A stretch of DNA of 64,000 bases, taken from the NCBI GenBank assembly GCA_905480145.1, contig CAJQPA010000017.1:1-64000 (forward strand). The letters run 5' to 3'. The DNA is from an uncultured Flavobacteriales bacterium (GTDB lineage Bacteria; Bacteroidota; Bacteroidia; Flavobacteriales_D; Crocinitomicaceae). Every line of letters starts with the position of its first letter. Position 1 is the first letter of the stretch. Below, piece by piece: positions 1-8,635 of this stretch. The notes under the pieces were generated by a model. The model was not told where the DNA came from and ran no database searches. It was given only the letters and a program-made list of their open reading frames with translations. The position numbers and the translations under genes are program-made.

Positions 1-69
1 TACAAAGGCGACTTTGAAAACCAAGAGAAATACCAACCGTTTCAATTCATAGAGTTGCAAACAAAGTAG
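1..69 (+). CDS. 3' end of an unidentified protein (partial)
   Basis: An open frame runs from the window edge to a TAG at 67-69. It encodes 22 residues ending FIELQTK. A strong hairpin terminator follows 18 bases later, which supports a real gene end. The fragment is rich in charged and aromatic residues and shows no motif I can name. The rest of the gene lies outside the window, so no function is proposed. Confidence 0.55.
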   Translation, partial: YKGDFENQEKYQPFQFIELQTK

Positions 70-86
70 TATTTAATTAATCCGAA

Positions 87-123
87 AAGAAAGCCATTGT
101 TCAAGTTGAACAATGGCTTTCTT
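87..123 (+). terminator. Hairpin terminator after the partial gene
   Basis: Two perfect 18-base arms (87-104 and 106-123) flank a single central G. The stem contains GCCATTG/CAATGGC and its 3' side ends in T-rich sequence. It sits just downstream of the stop at 69. The loop must open to a few bases in practice. Near-loopless palindromes of this kind recur as terminators in this window. Confidence 0.75.
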
Positions 124-311
124 GCTTTAGGTTATAACCTATAGAATTGTTTTAAATGTTAAGGACAACTATATTATAGCCTCTTGACAACCTGTTGTTG
201 TTGTTGTTCTATAATAAATGAGTACAACAAGATGATTAATAGAGTCAGCATTAACTATTAACTGAAGTTATGAAGGATCAAGAATGGATATATAAAGAGG
301 TGAATTAAGAC
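124..311. other. Intergenic region, no gene seen
   Basis: This stretch lies between the terminator and the 3' end of the permease gene on the minus strand. It holds a 12-base palindrome (AGGTTATAACCT, 129-140) and a short GTT repeat near 194-208. The longest ATG-started frame is about a dozen codons (from 270). I see no RNA gene and no clear terminator for the permease. Confidence 0.5.
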
Positions 312-2063
312 TTAATCGAATTTAATCGCTTTTACGGGGTCTATTCTAGTAATAACTATACTTGGTATGATTAACGCAATAACACAAACTAGAAGTGTTC
401 CTATGTTGAGTATTAGCCAATGAGAGAATGTTAATTCAATAGGCACTTGTGATAAGTAGTAGACTTCTGGGTTTAATTTAAAAACACCAAAGTATTTCTG
501 AAGTAAGCATAAACCCACGCCGATAATATTTCCCCACAGCATTCCTCGACTAATCAAAAAAGTTGCTTGGATTAAAAAGATTTTTCGAATGCTCCAATTT
601 GTTGCTCCCATTGCTTTCATCATTCCAATGAAATTTGACCGGATAAGAATCAGAACCAATAGGGCTGACCCCATATTTATGATTCCAATAAGAATCATAA
701 GTACTAAAATGATAATTACGTTTATATCTAAGAAGCCCAACCAAACAAAAATTTCGCGTTGATTATTCTTAATGCTTGTTGTTTTCAGGACCTCGTCGAA
801 CTCATTTGGAATAAAATCAATCATCCTTACTAACTCAGCATGTGTTTCATCTAGGGTTTCCCAATCGTTTAATATGACTTCAAAACCTCCGGTATAATTA
901 TGAGAGCTACCTTTTCCATCAACTTCTTCAAAGATGACTTTCTTTTCGCTCGCCTGAAGTGAGAATTTATTCCCGTCACCAGAAAGATAAGTTCGTTCGA
1001 GTTCATCAAACTCATTGTGTTTAAAATCACAAAAGCTATAGGCCGTTCCTTCAATACTGATTTTTAAATAGGCGGTATCTGGAATGGTTAAAGAATGCTC
1101 ATCCGAATCGATATTTCCAATATAATCAGAAGCAATCAATCGGAAAGTTGTATCCTTTAGCGGGCAATGCGGAAAACCCGAATAGCGATCATAGCCATCT
1201 CCCCAATCGTAGCGGATATTTCCATGTCCACCGTTAACTTTTGCTTTGATCAATAACTGACCATCTATCAAAGTGTCTGCAACTTGAATTGCAGCTTTAA
1301 TTCCCCAGTCATTTAACTCTTGAACAACACTGAGCTTACCAAGAATTATTTTTTTATCAAACTCTTCGAGCCCAGTGGAGTAGATTCCTGAGATGACAAA
1401 CTCCTTTCTAATAGGACTATTTTTTACGAAAAAAGAAATAACTGTATCGTTGACTTTAAAATTTAAAATTTCTGCAACTTTTTTTGAAATTAGAATTTGA
1501 TTTTCTGATCCTGACTTTGAGTAATCAGGGAATTTACCTTCTTCCAAATGCTGTTGAAAGAAATCAAGATTAAAGTCTTCATTAATTCCTTTAATCATTG
1601 CTCCGAGAACATTCTGATGGGTCTCTGTCGTATCTTTACCCGAAGGTAGTTTATAAGTGATGTCGTTTTTCTTCGATTGGAACAAAACCGGTTTATATCC
1701 AACAGGATAGACCGACTTAATAGAAGGGTTTGACTTTAATTCTTTTAGAAAAGATTGATCTGTATGCACAGATTCACTTTCATAGACAGAATTTTCTCCT
1801 GAACTCATAACGAAAAGATGTGCTCCGAATCCACTAATTTTTTGGCGCACTTCTTGCTGAAATCCAGTAACAACAGCTAGTGTTATCAAATTGACGATAA
1901 CGGCTAGTGATATACTAATAATTGAAATTCGAACAATAGGTTTAGAAACTTTCTTACCTTGCACAACACTTTTTAGGGTCTTCTTCGATATGAAATATTC
2001 AAATGCCAAATTTATTTTTTGCCTAAAGTACACAAAGGTTTTGTGCCTGAAAAGTATTTTCAT
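312..2063 (-). CDS. LolC/LolE-type ABC transporter permease with an extra periplasmic domain
   Basis: This is an inner-membrane permease of the FtsX/MacB fold, related to LolC/LolE, which help release lipoproteins to the outer membrane. The N-terminal FEYFISKK and the GFGAHLFV segment after the first membrane helix (about 46-68) are typical of the Bacteroidota branch. Three more hydrophobic segments lie near 446-484, 505-528 and 548-577, and the protein ends with the family-typical RIDPVKAIKF. At 583 residues it is well over 100 longer than usual. The extra length is roughly residues 255-400 in the large periplasmic loop, and part of it (KVNGGHGNIRYDWGDG) resembles a PKD/SprB-like beta-sandwich. 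The start is uncertain: ATG at 2063 overlaps the divergent gene, and GTG (2033) or TTG (2009) are alternatives. No ATPase partner is adjacent. Confidence 0.85.
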   Translation of the reverse strand: MKILFRHKTFVYFRQKINLAFEYFISKKTLKSVVQGKKVSKPIVRISIISISLAVIVNLITLAVVTGFQQEVRQKISGFGAHLFVMSSGENSVYESESVHTDQSFLKELKSNPSIKSVYPVGYKPVLFQSKKNDITYKLPSGKDTTETHQNVLGAMIKGINEDFNLDFFQQHLEEGKFPDYSKSGSENQILISKKVAEILNFKVNDTVISFFVKNSPIRKEFVISGIYSTGLEEFDKKIILGKLSVVQELNDWGIKAAIQVADTLIDGQLLIKAKVNGGHGNIRYDWGDGYDRYSGFPHCPLKDTTFRLIASDYIGNIDSDEHSLTIPDTAYLKISIEGTAYSFCDFKHNEFDELERTYLSGDGNKFSLQASEKKVIFEEVDGKGSSHNYTGGFEVILNDWETLDETHAELVRMIDFIPNEFDEVLKTTSIKNNQREIFVWLGFLDINVIIILVLMILIGIINMGSALLVLILIRSNFIGMMKAMGATNWSIRKIFLIQATFLISRGMLWGNIIGVGLCLLQKYFGVFKLNPEVYYLSQVPIELTFSHWLILNIGTLLVCVIALIIPSIVITRIDPVKAIKFD

Positions 2064-3237
2064 TTTTTTGATTTCTGCTTGTGCGAATGGTTCTCCTATT
2101 TTAGTAAGCGAAGATACCGTTCAAACTGTTTTGGCGAAAGATGATTCTATTCTCGTTGGCGCTCAAAATATAGAAGAATTAGTAGCGTTAATCGGGCAGA
2201 AAAGAGCAGGGGTTGTTGGGAATCAATCCTCAATGGTAGATGATAAGCACTTAGTAGATACTTTGTTATCCTTCGGTGTGATGATTAAGTCAGTTTTCTC
2301 TCCAGAACATGGTTTTAGAGGAAAAGCGGATGCCGGAGAACATGTGAAAAATAATGTTGATACGAGAACCGGACTGCCGATTGTTTCATTATATGGCTCA
2401 AATAAAAAACCAACTGATGAGCAGTTAAAAAATATTGAAGTGCTCATATTTGATATACAAGATGTTGGTGTTCGCTTTTACACATATATTTCAACATTGC
2501 ATTATGTAATGGAGGCAGCAGCTGAAAATGAAATAGAGGTCATCGTTTTGGATCGACCAAATCCAAATGGTCATTATGTCGATGGTCCAGTTTTAGATAT
2601 GAAATTCACATCTTTTGTTGGAATGCACCCTATTCCAATTGTACATGGAATGACAATTGGCGAATATGCCCTTATGATCAATGGGGAGAAATGGATGAAG
2701 AATGATGTTCAATGTAAATTGACTGTTCTTCCTTGTGAGAATTATACCCATAACACACCATACTCTTTGCCAATACCACCTTCTCCAAACTTAAGATCAG
2801 ACGTTTCCATTCAATTGTACCCGAGTTTATGTCTGTTAGAGGCGACAACAGTGACTATTGGAAGAGGAACAGATGGGCCGTTTGAAAGGTATGGACACCC
2901 ACAATTTCATAAAACGCAATTTTCTTTCACCCCAAAACCAGGTCCTGGCTCTAAAAATCCAAAACACAAAAACAAATTGTGCAATGGTTTCAATTTAAAT
3001 CTAGAGCAGTACAAAAGGATGAGTCAATTAGACTTAAGTTTCTTAATTAAGGCTAATGAAATGTTGAATGGAGAGTTATTTGTAGACCGCTCGAATTTTT
3101 TCAATCTTCTTGCAGGAAATGACATTCTCCTCCAACAGTTGAAGTCTGGATCGTCAGAAAAAGAAATTCGGCATAGCTGGCAAGAAGATTTGGATCGATA
3201 CAGAGAAATGCGTCAACAATATCTGTTGTACAAATAG
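1990..3237 (+). CDS. DUF1343 / NamZ-type exo-beta-N-acetylmuramidase lipoprotein
   Basis: The family (DUF1343, GH171) includes NamZ, which removes N-acetylmuramic acid from the non-reducing end of peptidoglycan fragments. The sequence shows the hallmark segments SPEHGFRG, TGLPIVSLYG, FDIQDVGVRFYTYIST and LDRPNPNG. The N-terminus is a lipoprotein signal with lipobox ISAC, so the enzyme should be anchored in the envelope. The ATG at 1990 gives a long basic n-region. A TTG at 2041 would give the compact signal MCLKSIFIFLISAC and may be the true start. The 5' end overlaps the divergent permease gene by 23-74 bases depending on the start. It probably feeds cell-wall recycling, but no recycling genes are adjacent. 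Confidence 0.87.
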   Translation: MKYSNAKFIFCLKYTKVLCLKSIFIFLISACANGSPILVSEDTVQTVLAKDDSILVGAQNIEELVALIGQKRAGVVGNQSSMVDDKHLVDTLLSFGVMIKSVFSPEHGFRGKADAGEHVKNNVDTRTGLPIVSLYGSNKKPTDEQLKNIEVLIFDIQDVGVRFYTYISTLHYVMEAAAENEIEVIVLDRPNPNGHYVDGPVLDMKFTSFVGMHPIPIVHGMTIGEYALMINGEKWMKNDVQCKLTVLPCENYTHNTPYSLPIPPSPNLRSDVSIQLYPSLCLLEATTVTIGRGTDGPFERYGHPQFHKTQFSFTPKPGPGSKNPKHKNKLCNGFNLNLEQYKRMSQLDLSFLIKANEMLNGELFVDRSNFFNLLAGNDILLQQLKSGSSEKEIRHSWQEDLDRYREMRQQYLLYK

Positions 3238-3277
3238 AATTGTCAATCTCATAAAAGATGCTGGCGGGGCTAGTGGT

Positions 3278-3751
3278 TTACACTTGAGCGTCTAAGACTT
3301 TTTGTTTCATCGTTTCCATGTATTCTAGCATTCTATTTAGAACATCAGGATTTGCAGAAGCTATTATTTTTGCAGCTAAGATTCCTGCGTTTTTTGCTCC
3401 GTCTAAAGCAACCGTAGCAACAGGAATACCTCCAGGCATTTGAAGAATAGAAAGTATACTATCCCACCCATCAATTGAATTTCTAGATTTAACCGGAACA
3501 CCAATAACCGGCAATGGAGTTAAAGATGCTGTCATTCCTGGAAGATGCGCGGCACCGCCTGCTCCTGCAATAATTACTTTCAAACCTCTCGTGTGAGCAG
3601 ACTTTGCGTATTCAAACATCAATTCTGGGGTTCTATGAGCAGAAACGATCTTTACCTCATGGGAAATATTCAACTCTTTCAATACATCAATAGCATCTTG
3701 CATTACCGGCATATCCGATGTGCTTCCCATAATAATTCCAACTTCTACCAT
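3278..3751 (-). CDS. purE: N5-carboxyaminoimidazole ribonucleotide mutase (PurE class I)
   Basis: PurE converts N5-CAIR to CAIR in de novo purine synthesis, acting after PurK. The 157-residue length is normal for the class I enzyme. Visible motifs are GSTSD near the start, SAHRTP (about 40-45) and [11 protein letters not shown], which form the substrate pocket. It follows the tryptophan dioxygenase gene by 51 bases on the same strand and may be co-transcribed with it. Its partner purK is about 36 kb away at 40272-41405. It converges with the NamZ gene, with no clear terminator in the 40-base gap. Confidence 0.96.
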   Translation of the reverse strand: MVEVGIIMGSTSDMPVMQDAIDVLKELNISHEVKIVSAHRTPELMFEYAKSAHTRGLKVIIAGAGGAAHLPGMTASLTPLPVIGVPVKSRNSIDGWDSILSILQMPGGIPVATVALDGAKNAGILAAKIIASANPDVLNRMLEYMETMKQKVLDAQV

Positions 3752-3802
3752 ATTCTTTTTATTTCTTTATAAATTCTATAACAATTCGTTGATTTCAATA
3801 AA

Positions 3803-4753
3803 TTAAACTTTATCTAAAATTCTATATCCTTCAATATTATCTATTCCCCAGTTTTCTAATTCACTTGCTGACCACAATTCTGGGAAGAAAATTCTTCTTT
3901 GGTAACGTGGATGCATATATTTATGCCAATCACTTCCTCCTGTTGCCTCAGCATTTCCCTCACCGCTATCTAAATATTTTGCAGCAGCATCATAATGGTG
4001 CATAACCCAGTCAACATTTACCGTATGGTCGTAATGACGCATTGCATTGACAAGCTTTAAGTTCTCTTGATATTCTTTTGGTAGCTCTTTAAATTTTGTC
4101 CAAAGGTTGACAGTATTGTATTCCTTCATCCATTCGATGAGTTCTTTTTTATATTTCTTTTCAAAATTAAGAATCAATTGATTTTTACCACCATTTTTTC
4201 GGTCAATACCTGCAACTTGCCAATACATATTATCAAAGGCATGCTCATATGGTGTCTCTCGATCAATTGTTTTTCTAAATCGATAATCAATAAGGTTGAT
4301 CAATTCAGTTGAAGCGATTTCAATTTTACGATATTGAGCAGATTGAAACCCACTAGCTGGTGTTAAAGTATCTCTAAATTTCATGTATTGTGAAACTTCC
4401 ATTCCATCCCCCATAATATCGAAAGAAGTGGAAAGCATATTGAAATAACGACTTACTCTCATTAAGTGCATTTCGAATTTATCTGGTGTGATGTCTTCTG
4501 TAAACGATATTTGTTGCATCTCCCAAAGAATCATCTTAAAAAGGAGTTCATTGATTTGATGATAAATCAGAAAGACCATTTCATCGGGTAATTGAGTCCG
4601 CTGTGTCTGTAAACCTAGTAAGGCATCAACTTGAATGAAATCCCAATACTTCATTGGTTCTGCATGAAGAAGGCCTGACAGATGAACGTTAGGATCTTGT
4701 CCTAATGCTGTATATTTTTCATCAATCGCTTTAAGAAGTTCTTCTCTGTTCAT
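3803..4753 (-). CDS. kynA: Tryptophan 2,3-dioxygenase
   Basis: This haem enzyme opens the indole ring of L-tryptophan to N-formylkynurenine, the first step of the kynurenine pathway. The segment IYHQINELLFKMILWE contains the distal His65 and is diagnostic. Further on, MRHYDHTVNVDW, ATGGSDW and the terminal FFPELW match the family's C-terminal part. At 316 residues it is a usual length. The ATG at 4753 is preceded 23 bases upstream by a TAnnTTTG promoter box. No kynureninase or formamidase gene is in the window. A strong terminator at 4962-4989 separates it from the tyrosine-degradation operon upstream. Confidence 0.93.
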   Translation of the reverse strand: MNREELLKAIDEKYTALGQDPNVHLSGLLHAEPMKYWDFIQVDALLGLQTQRTQLPDEMVFLIYHQINELLFKMILWEMQQISFTEDITPDKFEMHLMRVSRYFNMLSTSFDIMGDGMEVSQYMKFRDTLTPASGFQSAQYRKIEIASTELINLIDYRFRKTIDRETPYEHAFDNMYWQVAGIDRKNGGKNQLILNFEKKYKKELIEWMKEYNTVNLWTKFKELPKEYQENLKLVNAMRHYDHTVNVDWVMHHYDAAAKYLDSGEGNAEATGGSDWHKYMHPRYQRRIFFPELWSASELENWGIDNIEGYRILDKV

Positions 4754-4776
4754 ATGTCTTTGTATGGTTTATAATT

Positions 4777-4784
4777 CAAAAATA
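4777..4784 (-). promoter_or_regulatory. Candidate -7 promoter box for the tryptophan dioxygenase gene
   Basis: On the minus strand this reads TATTTTTG, a full match to the Bacteroidota TAnnTTTG box. It lies about 23 bases before the ATG at 4753. I found no clear -33 TTTG at the expected distance, so this rests on one element. Confidence 0.4.
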
Positions 4785-4961
4785 ATCAATTCTTATTTAG
4801 GAGGATATGATTTTTGTAAGTTCAAGGTAATAAGTAAATCTGCAATCCCATATTTTTTTCAACTGAGAATAAGAAGTTCGATTTATTGGCAGAGATTTTC
4901 GATTCGTAAAGGTTGCTCGGCAGGTCTATTGTTAGGTCAACTTCATAGGGGTGATACAAAA

Positions 4962-4989
4962 AAAAGGCCGTTCAATTGAACGGCCTTTT
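4962..4989 (-). terminator. Terminator of the hmgA-hpd operon
   Basis: A perfect 28-base palindrome has arms AAAAGGCCGTTCAA and TTGAACGGCCTTTT. It lies 19 bases past the stop of the HPPD gene. On the minus strand it runs into a run of eight T, the expected intrinsic-terminator form. It isolates the operon from the tryptophan dioxygenase gene. Confidence 0.85.
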
Positions 4990-5008
4990 ATCCATTTATA
5001 GACGAAAT

Positions 5009-6172
5009 CTATAATGTTCCTCTAAGAGTTTGCTCTCTTTCTATTGATTCAAATAAAGCTTTAAAGTTTCCAGCTCCAAATCCTTTCGCTCCCATTCTTT
5101 GAATAATTTCAAAGAAGAATGTAGGTCTATCTTGTATAGGCTTTGTGAAAATTTGTAATAAGTAACCCTCCTCATCAGCATCGACAAGAATAGAAAGTTT
5201 CTGTAATTCTTTAATGTCTTCATGCATCATGTCCATGTGAGTTCCTAGTCGTTTAGGAATTTCATCATAATAAGCCTGTGGCGGCGCAGGAAGAAATTCT
5301 ACCCCTTTTTCTTTTAGGTAGCTAATTGTTGAAAGAATATCATCTGTTGCCATAGCAATATGCTGAACACCTTCTCCTTCATAAAAGTCAAGATATTCTT
5401 CAATTTGTGAACGTTTAGCTGCTTTCGCCGGCTCATTTATCGGAAACTTAATTCTACCATTTCCGTTACTCATGACTTTACTCATTAGCGCAGAGTATTC
5501 CGTATGAATTTGCTTGTCATCAAAAGATAAAAAGTTCACGAATCCCATTACATCTTCGTACCATTTAACCATTACATCCATTCTGTCCCAATCAACATTA
5601 CCCACCATATGGTCAATGTATTTTAGTCCTGAAGGTTCAGGGTTGTAATCCGTCTTCCATTCCTGGAAGCCTGGTAAGAAAGCACCGTTGTAGTTCTTTC
5701 TTTCAATAAACATATGAACTGTTTCTCCATAAGTATATATTCCGGCCTTTACAATTTCACCATGTTCATCTTTTTCTACCGTTGGTTCCAAGAAAACTTT
5801 CGCTCCTCTTTTTGTTGTTTCTTCAAATGACTTTCTTGCATCATCAACCCATAGGGCTACGATCTTAACGCCATCGCCATGTTTAGTAACGTGTTGATTT
5901 ATTGGAGATTTACTGTTTAAAGCAGATGTTAAGACAATTCTAATCTTATCTTGCTTCAACACATAGCTGACAGTGTCTTTAGACCCAGTTTCTAACCCCT
6001 TGTATGCACATGATTGAAATCCAAATGCTGTTTTGTAATAATGTGCTGATTGCTTTGCATTACCTACATAAAATTCAACATAATCTGTACCTAATAGGGG
6101 TAAGAAATCTTTGGCATCTTTAAATATTTTTTCTAATCCGTAATTGACTGATTTAACTTCTTTTTTACTCAT
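5009..6172 (-). CDS. hpd: 4-hydroxyphenylpyruvate dioxygenase
   Basis: HPPD converts 4-hydroxyphenylpyruvate to homogentisate in tyrosine degradation, using non-haem iron. The two-domain vicinal-oxygen-chelate layout is visible: an N-terminal domain (about 27-160) and a catalytic C-terminal domain (about 180-375). The iron triad is His188 (YIDHMVGNV), His271 (EGVQHIAMATDD) and Glu355 (FFFEIIQR). The C-terminal GAKGFGAGNFKALFESIE segment is the conserved active-site gate. At 387 residues it is full length. It begins 14 bases after the homogentisate dioxygenase gene, so the two enzymes of consecutive steps share an operon. Transcription should stop at the palindrome at 4962-4989. Confidence 0.96.
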   Translation of the reverse strand: MSKKEVKSVNYGLEKIFKDAKDFLPLLGTDYVEFYVGNAKQSAHYYKTAFGFQSCAYKGLETGSKDTVSYVLKQDKIRIVLTSALNSKSPINQHVTKHGDGVKIVALWVDDARKSFEETTKRGAKVFLEPTVEKDEHGEIVKAGIYTYGETVHMFIERKNYNGAFLPGFQEWKTDYNPEPSGLKYIDHMVGNVDWDRMDVMVKWYEDVMGFVNFLSFDDKQIHTEYSALMSKVMSNGNGRIKFPINEPAKAAKRSQIEEYLDFYEGEGVQHIAMATDDILSTISYLKEKGVEFLPAPPQAYYDEIPKRLGTHMDMMHEDIKELQKLSILVDADEEGYLLQIFTKPIQDRPTFFFEIIQRMGAKGFGAGNFKALFESIEREQTLRGTL

Positions 6173-6186
6173 AATAATTAATTTTT

Positions 6187-7347
6187 TTATTTAGTTATCC
6201 ATGACTTATAATAGTCATCTACTTCTAATTTTAATGCCTCTTCGGTTATCATCATTGGTTTAAATGGATCGATCATTACCGCTAACTCACCTGTTTCTTT
6301 CTTTCCAACACTTCGTTCAATTGCTCCCGGGTGAGGTCCATGAGGAATGCCTCCAGGGTGAAGCGTAATTTGACCTTTTTCGATATCATTTCTGCTCATG
6401 AAATCTCCGTCAACATAATATAATAATTCTTCCGAGTCAATATTACTATGGTGGTATGGAGATGGAATTGCTTTCGGATGATAATCGTACATTCTTGGTA
6501 CAAATGAACAAACAACAAAGCCAGCAGCTTCCCAAGTTTGATGAACTGGAGGTGGTTGATGTATACGACCTGTTATTGGTTCGAAATCATGAATTGAAAA
6601 AGCATAAGGGTAGTGGAATCCATCCCATCCTACAGCATCAAATGGATGATTAGAATGGGTGTATTCCCAAAGCATTCCTTGTTTTTTAGAAATCACTTTA
6701 AAAGTTCCTTTCTCATCATGAGTGACTAAATCTTTAGGTAATCTGAAATCACGTTCACAAAATGGAGAATGCTCCAGCAGTTGGCCGAAATTATTTCTGT
6801 ATCGTTTTGGAGTCACAATCGGACTAAAAGATTCAACAAATAATAATCGATTCTCTTCTGTGTCAAAATCAATCTGATAAGTGACACCTCTCGGAATTAT
6901 TAAATAATCTCCGTATTTGAAATCAATACTTCCATACATTGTATTGAGCTTACCAGATCCAATATGAACAAAGATCATTTCGTCAGCATCACTATTTCTA
7001 TAAAAATAATCTTTCGAGAATTTTTTTGGAGCAGCTAAGCCAATATGCAAATCATTGTTGGCAAAAAGTACTTTTCTACTTTCTATATAATCTTCTTCAG
7101 GTTTCACAGAAAAACCCTTGAAGCTCAATGCTTTCATGTTTTTTTCTACCGCAATTTTTGGAGAAATATCTCTTAATTGCTTAACCTCTGTAACGACAGT
7201 TGGTGGATGAATGTGATATATTAAAGATGACATTCCCACAAAACCTGCAGTTCCGAATAATTCTTCTTGATAAAGGCCACCATCTTCTTTCTCAAAAGTC
7301 GTGTGTCTTTTGGGCGGAATTTTACCCATTTGATGATATCTTGGCAT
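6187..7347 (-). CDS. hmgA: Homogentisate 1,2-dioxygenase
   Basis: This enzyme opens the ring of homogentisate to maleylacetoacetate, the step after HPPD. The start MPRYHQMGKIPPKRHTTF, the cupin core, and the C-terminal PSPYHHSNIDSEELLYY and HPGGIPHGPHPGAIE segments are diagnostic; the last two supply the iron-binding His and Glu residues. It has 386 residues, the short bacterial form. It is the first gene of the operon, with hpd 14 bases downstream. Maleylacetoacetate isomerase and fumarylacetoacetase are not in the window. A dyad at 7409-7425 upstream could be an operator. Confidence 0.95.
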   Translation of the reverse strand: MPRYHQMGKIPPKRHTTFEKEDGGLYQEELFGTAGFVGMSSLIYHIHPPTVVTEVKQLRDISPKIAVEKNMKALSFKGFSVKPEEDYIESRKVLFANNDLHIGLAAPKKFSKDYFYRNSDADEMIFVHIGSGKLNTMYGSIDFKYGDYLIIPRGVTYQIDFDTEENRLLFVESFSPIVTPKRYRNNFGQLLEHSPFCERDFRLPKDLVTHDEKGTFKVISKKQGMLWEYTHSNHPFDAVGWDGFHYPYAFSIHDFEPITGRIHQPPPVHQTWEAAGFVVCSFVPRMYDYHPKAIPSPYHHSNIDSEELLYYVDGDFMSRNDIEKGQITLHPGGIPHGPHPGAIERSVGKKETGELAVMIDPFKPMMITEEALKLEVDDYYKSWITK

Positions 7348-7408
7348 TTTAAATGTGTTTTTATAAGTAACTAAATTGTTTATCCTGGATTGAAAAATAT
7401 CACTCCGG

Positions 7409-7425
7409 ATTTCGCTTAACGAAAT
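7409..7425. promoter_or_regulatory. Inverted repeat upstream of hmgA (possible operator)
   Basis: ATTTCG and CGAAAT are separated by five bases, a perfect 6-base dyad. It lies about 60 bases before the hmgA start, in the 249-base gap to the divergent threonine dehydrogenase gene. This is the right place for a regulator that responds to aromatic amino acids, but no regulator gene is nearby. It could also be chance in AT-rich DNA. Confidence 0.25.
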
Positions 7426-7546
7426 ACATTAAATAGTCTTGTAGTCCTGTCCACATAATTATAGTAAAGGTATAGAATAAATAACAAAAAATAACGTCCT
7501 CGATCATCATTTACGTTCTTCGTTAGAATGATATTATTTTATTGTA

Positions 7547-7577
7547 TTGGATTTCTATAAAATATTAGTTCTCTTTG
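7547..7577 (+). promoter_or_regulatory. Candidate promoter for the threonine dehydrogenase gene
   Basis: TTG (7547-7549) lies 20 bases before TCTCTTTG (7570-7577), a -33/-7 arrangement. The -7 box matches TAnnTTTG at all but one fixed position. The ATG at 7597 follows 20 bases later. Confidence 0.35.
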
Positions 7578-7596
7578 CAATAGAAAAAATAGGCTT

Positions 7597-8556
7597 ATGG
7601 AAAAGGTGTTAATAATAGGAGCAGGCGGTCAAATTGGCACAGAGTTAGTTCTGGCTCTAAGGAAACTAAAAGGCAATAACAATGTTGTTGCCGGAGATCT
7701 AAGTGATAAATGTCCGGATAAATTGTCTGGAGGTCCCTATGTTAAAATGGATGTTCTGGATCGTGAAGCCGTTCGCAGTTATGTTATTGATAATGGAATA
7801 AAACAAGTCTATTTATTAGCGGCTTTATTAAGTGCAACCGCGGAAAAAAATCCAGCTTTCGCATGGAAGTTAAATATGGAGGGTCTTTTTACAATATTGG
7901 ATTTGGCTAAAGAAGGATACTTATCTAAAGTATTTTGGCCAAGTTCGATTGCAGTTTTTGGGCCAACAACACCAGTGGACAAAACACCTCAGTTGACTAT
8001 TACTGAGCCAACGACTGTTTATGGAATTTCAAAATTAGCGGGTGAGCGTTGGTGTGAGTATTATGCTAAAAACTATGGTGTAGATGTAAGAAGTATTCGT
8101 TATCCTGGACTTATTTCGCATACTAGTTTACCTGGTGGAGGAACGACAGACTATGCTGTGGATATTTTTTATAAAGCGAAAACAGGAGAAGATTTCACGT
8201 GTTTTTTGAAAAAAGACACTGCTCTTCCGATGATGTATATGGAAGATGCTATTCGCGCGACTATTGAGCTCATGGAGACAAAATCAGAAAATATAAAAAT
8301 CAGATCCTCATACAACTTGGCAGGGATTAGTTTTTCTCCAGAAGTAATAGCGAATGAAATAATGAAACTGAAGTCAGATTTTAAAATAAATTATGCGCCT
8401 GATTTTCGTCAGGCAATCGCTGATACCTGGCCAAATTCAATTGATGATACAGCGGCTAAGTTAGATTGGGGTTGGTCTGAACGTTTCAGTCTAGAAGAAT
8501 TGGTAAAAGTTATGATGGATAATGTTGACATTACACTAGTGAATTTAAATAACTGA
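7597..8556 (+). CDS. L-threonine 3-dehydrogenase, SDR/epimerase type
   Basis: This is an extended short-chain dehydrogenase with an N-terminal NAD-binding GAGGQIG (8-14) and catalytic Y142xxxK146 (VYGISKLAGE). The segments FWPSSIAVFGP, RYPGLISH and PGGGTTDYAVDIFY are characteristic of the NAD-dependent, epimerase-like L-threonine 3-dehydrogenases known from Bacteroidota and Cupriavidus. These oxidise threonine to 2-amino-3-ketobutyrate. At 319 residues it is the usual length. It is transcribed away from the homogentisate operon, so this area is rich in amino-acid catabolism. The partner lyase gene kbl is not in the window. Another sugar-nucleotide epimerase role is possible but less likely. 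Confidence 0.85.
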   Translation: MEKVLIIGAGGQIGTELVLALRKLKGNNNVVAGDLSDKCPDKLSGGPYVKMDVLDREAVRSYVIDNGIKQVYLLAALLSATAEKNPAFAWKLNMEGLFTILDLAKEGYLSKVFWPSSIAVFGPTTPVDKTPQLTITEPTTVYGISKLAGERWCEYYAKNYGVDVRSIRYPGLISHTSLPGGGTTDYAVDIFYKAKTGEDFTCFLKKDTALPMMYMEDAIRATIELMETKSENIKIRSSYNLAGISFSPEVIANEIMKLKSDFKINYAPDFRQAIADTWPNSIDDTAAKLDWGWSERFSLEELVKVMMDNVDITLVNLNN

Positions 8557-8635
8557 TAATCAGTCGTTTAATTGATTTTTGATTCAGAAATTAATCGATA
8601 AAAAACAATGATTTGCCGAAAAAAGAGGTTAAAAT

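Noticed and set aside
194-208. GTT triplet repeat as a regulatory microsatellite
   Set aside because: Only about five units, in a gap with no nearby gene start.
184-215. TTGACA followed by TATAAT, a sigma-70-like promoter
   Set aside because: The spacer is 20 bases, too long for sigma-70, no gene follows on the plus strand, and this phylum uses a different promoter form.
4764-4979. Small plus-strand ORF upstream of the tryptophan dioxygenase gene
   Set aside because: It runs through the promoter and a terminator palindrome and has no recognisable protein features.
3803-6172. One operon joining tryptophan and tyrosine degradation genes
   Set aside because: A strong palindromic terminator (4962-4989) and a separate promoter box (4777-4784) lie between them.
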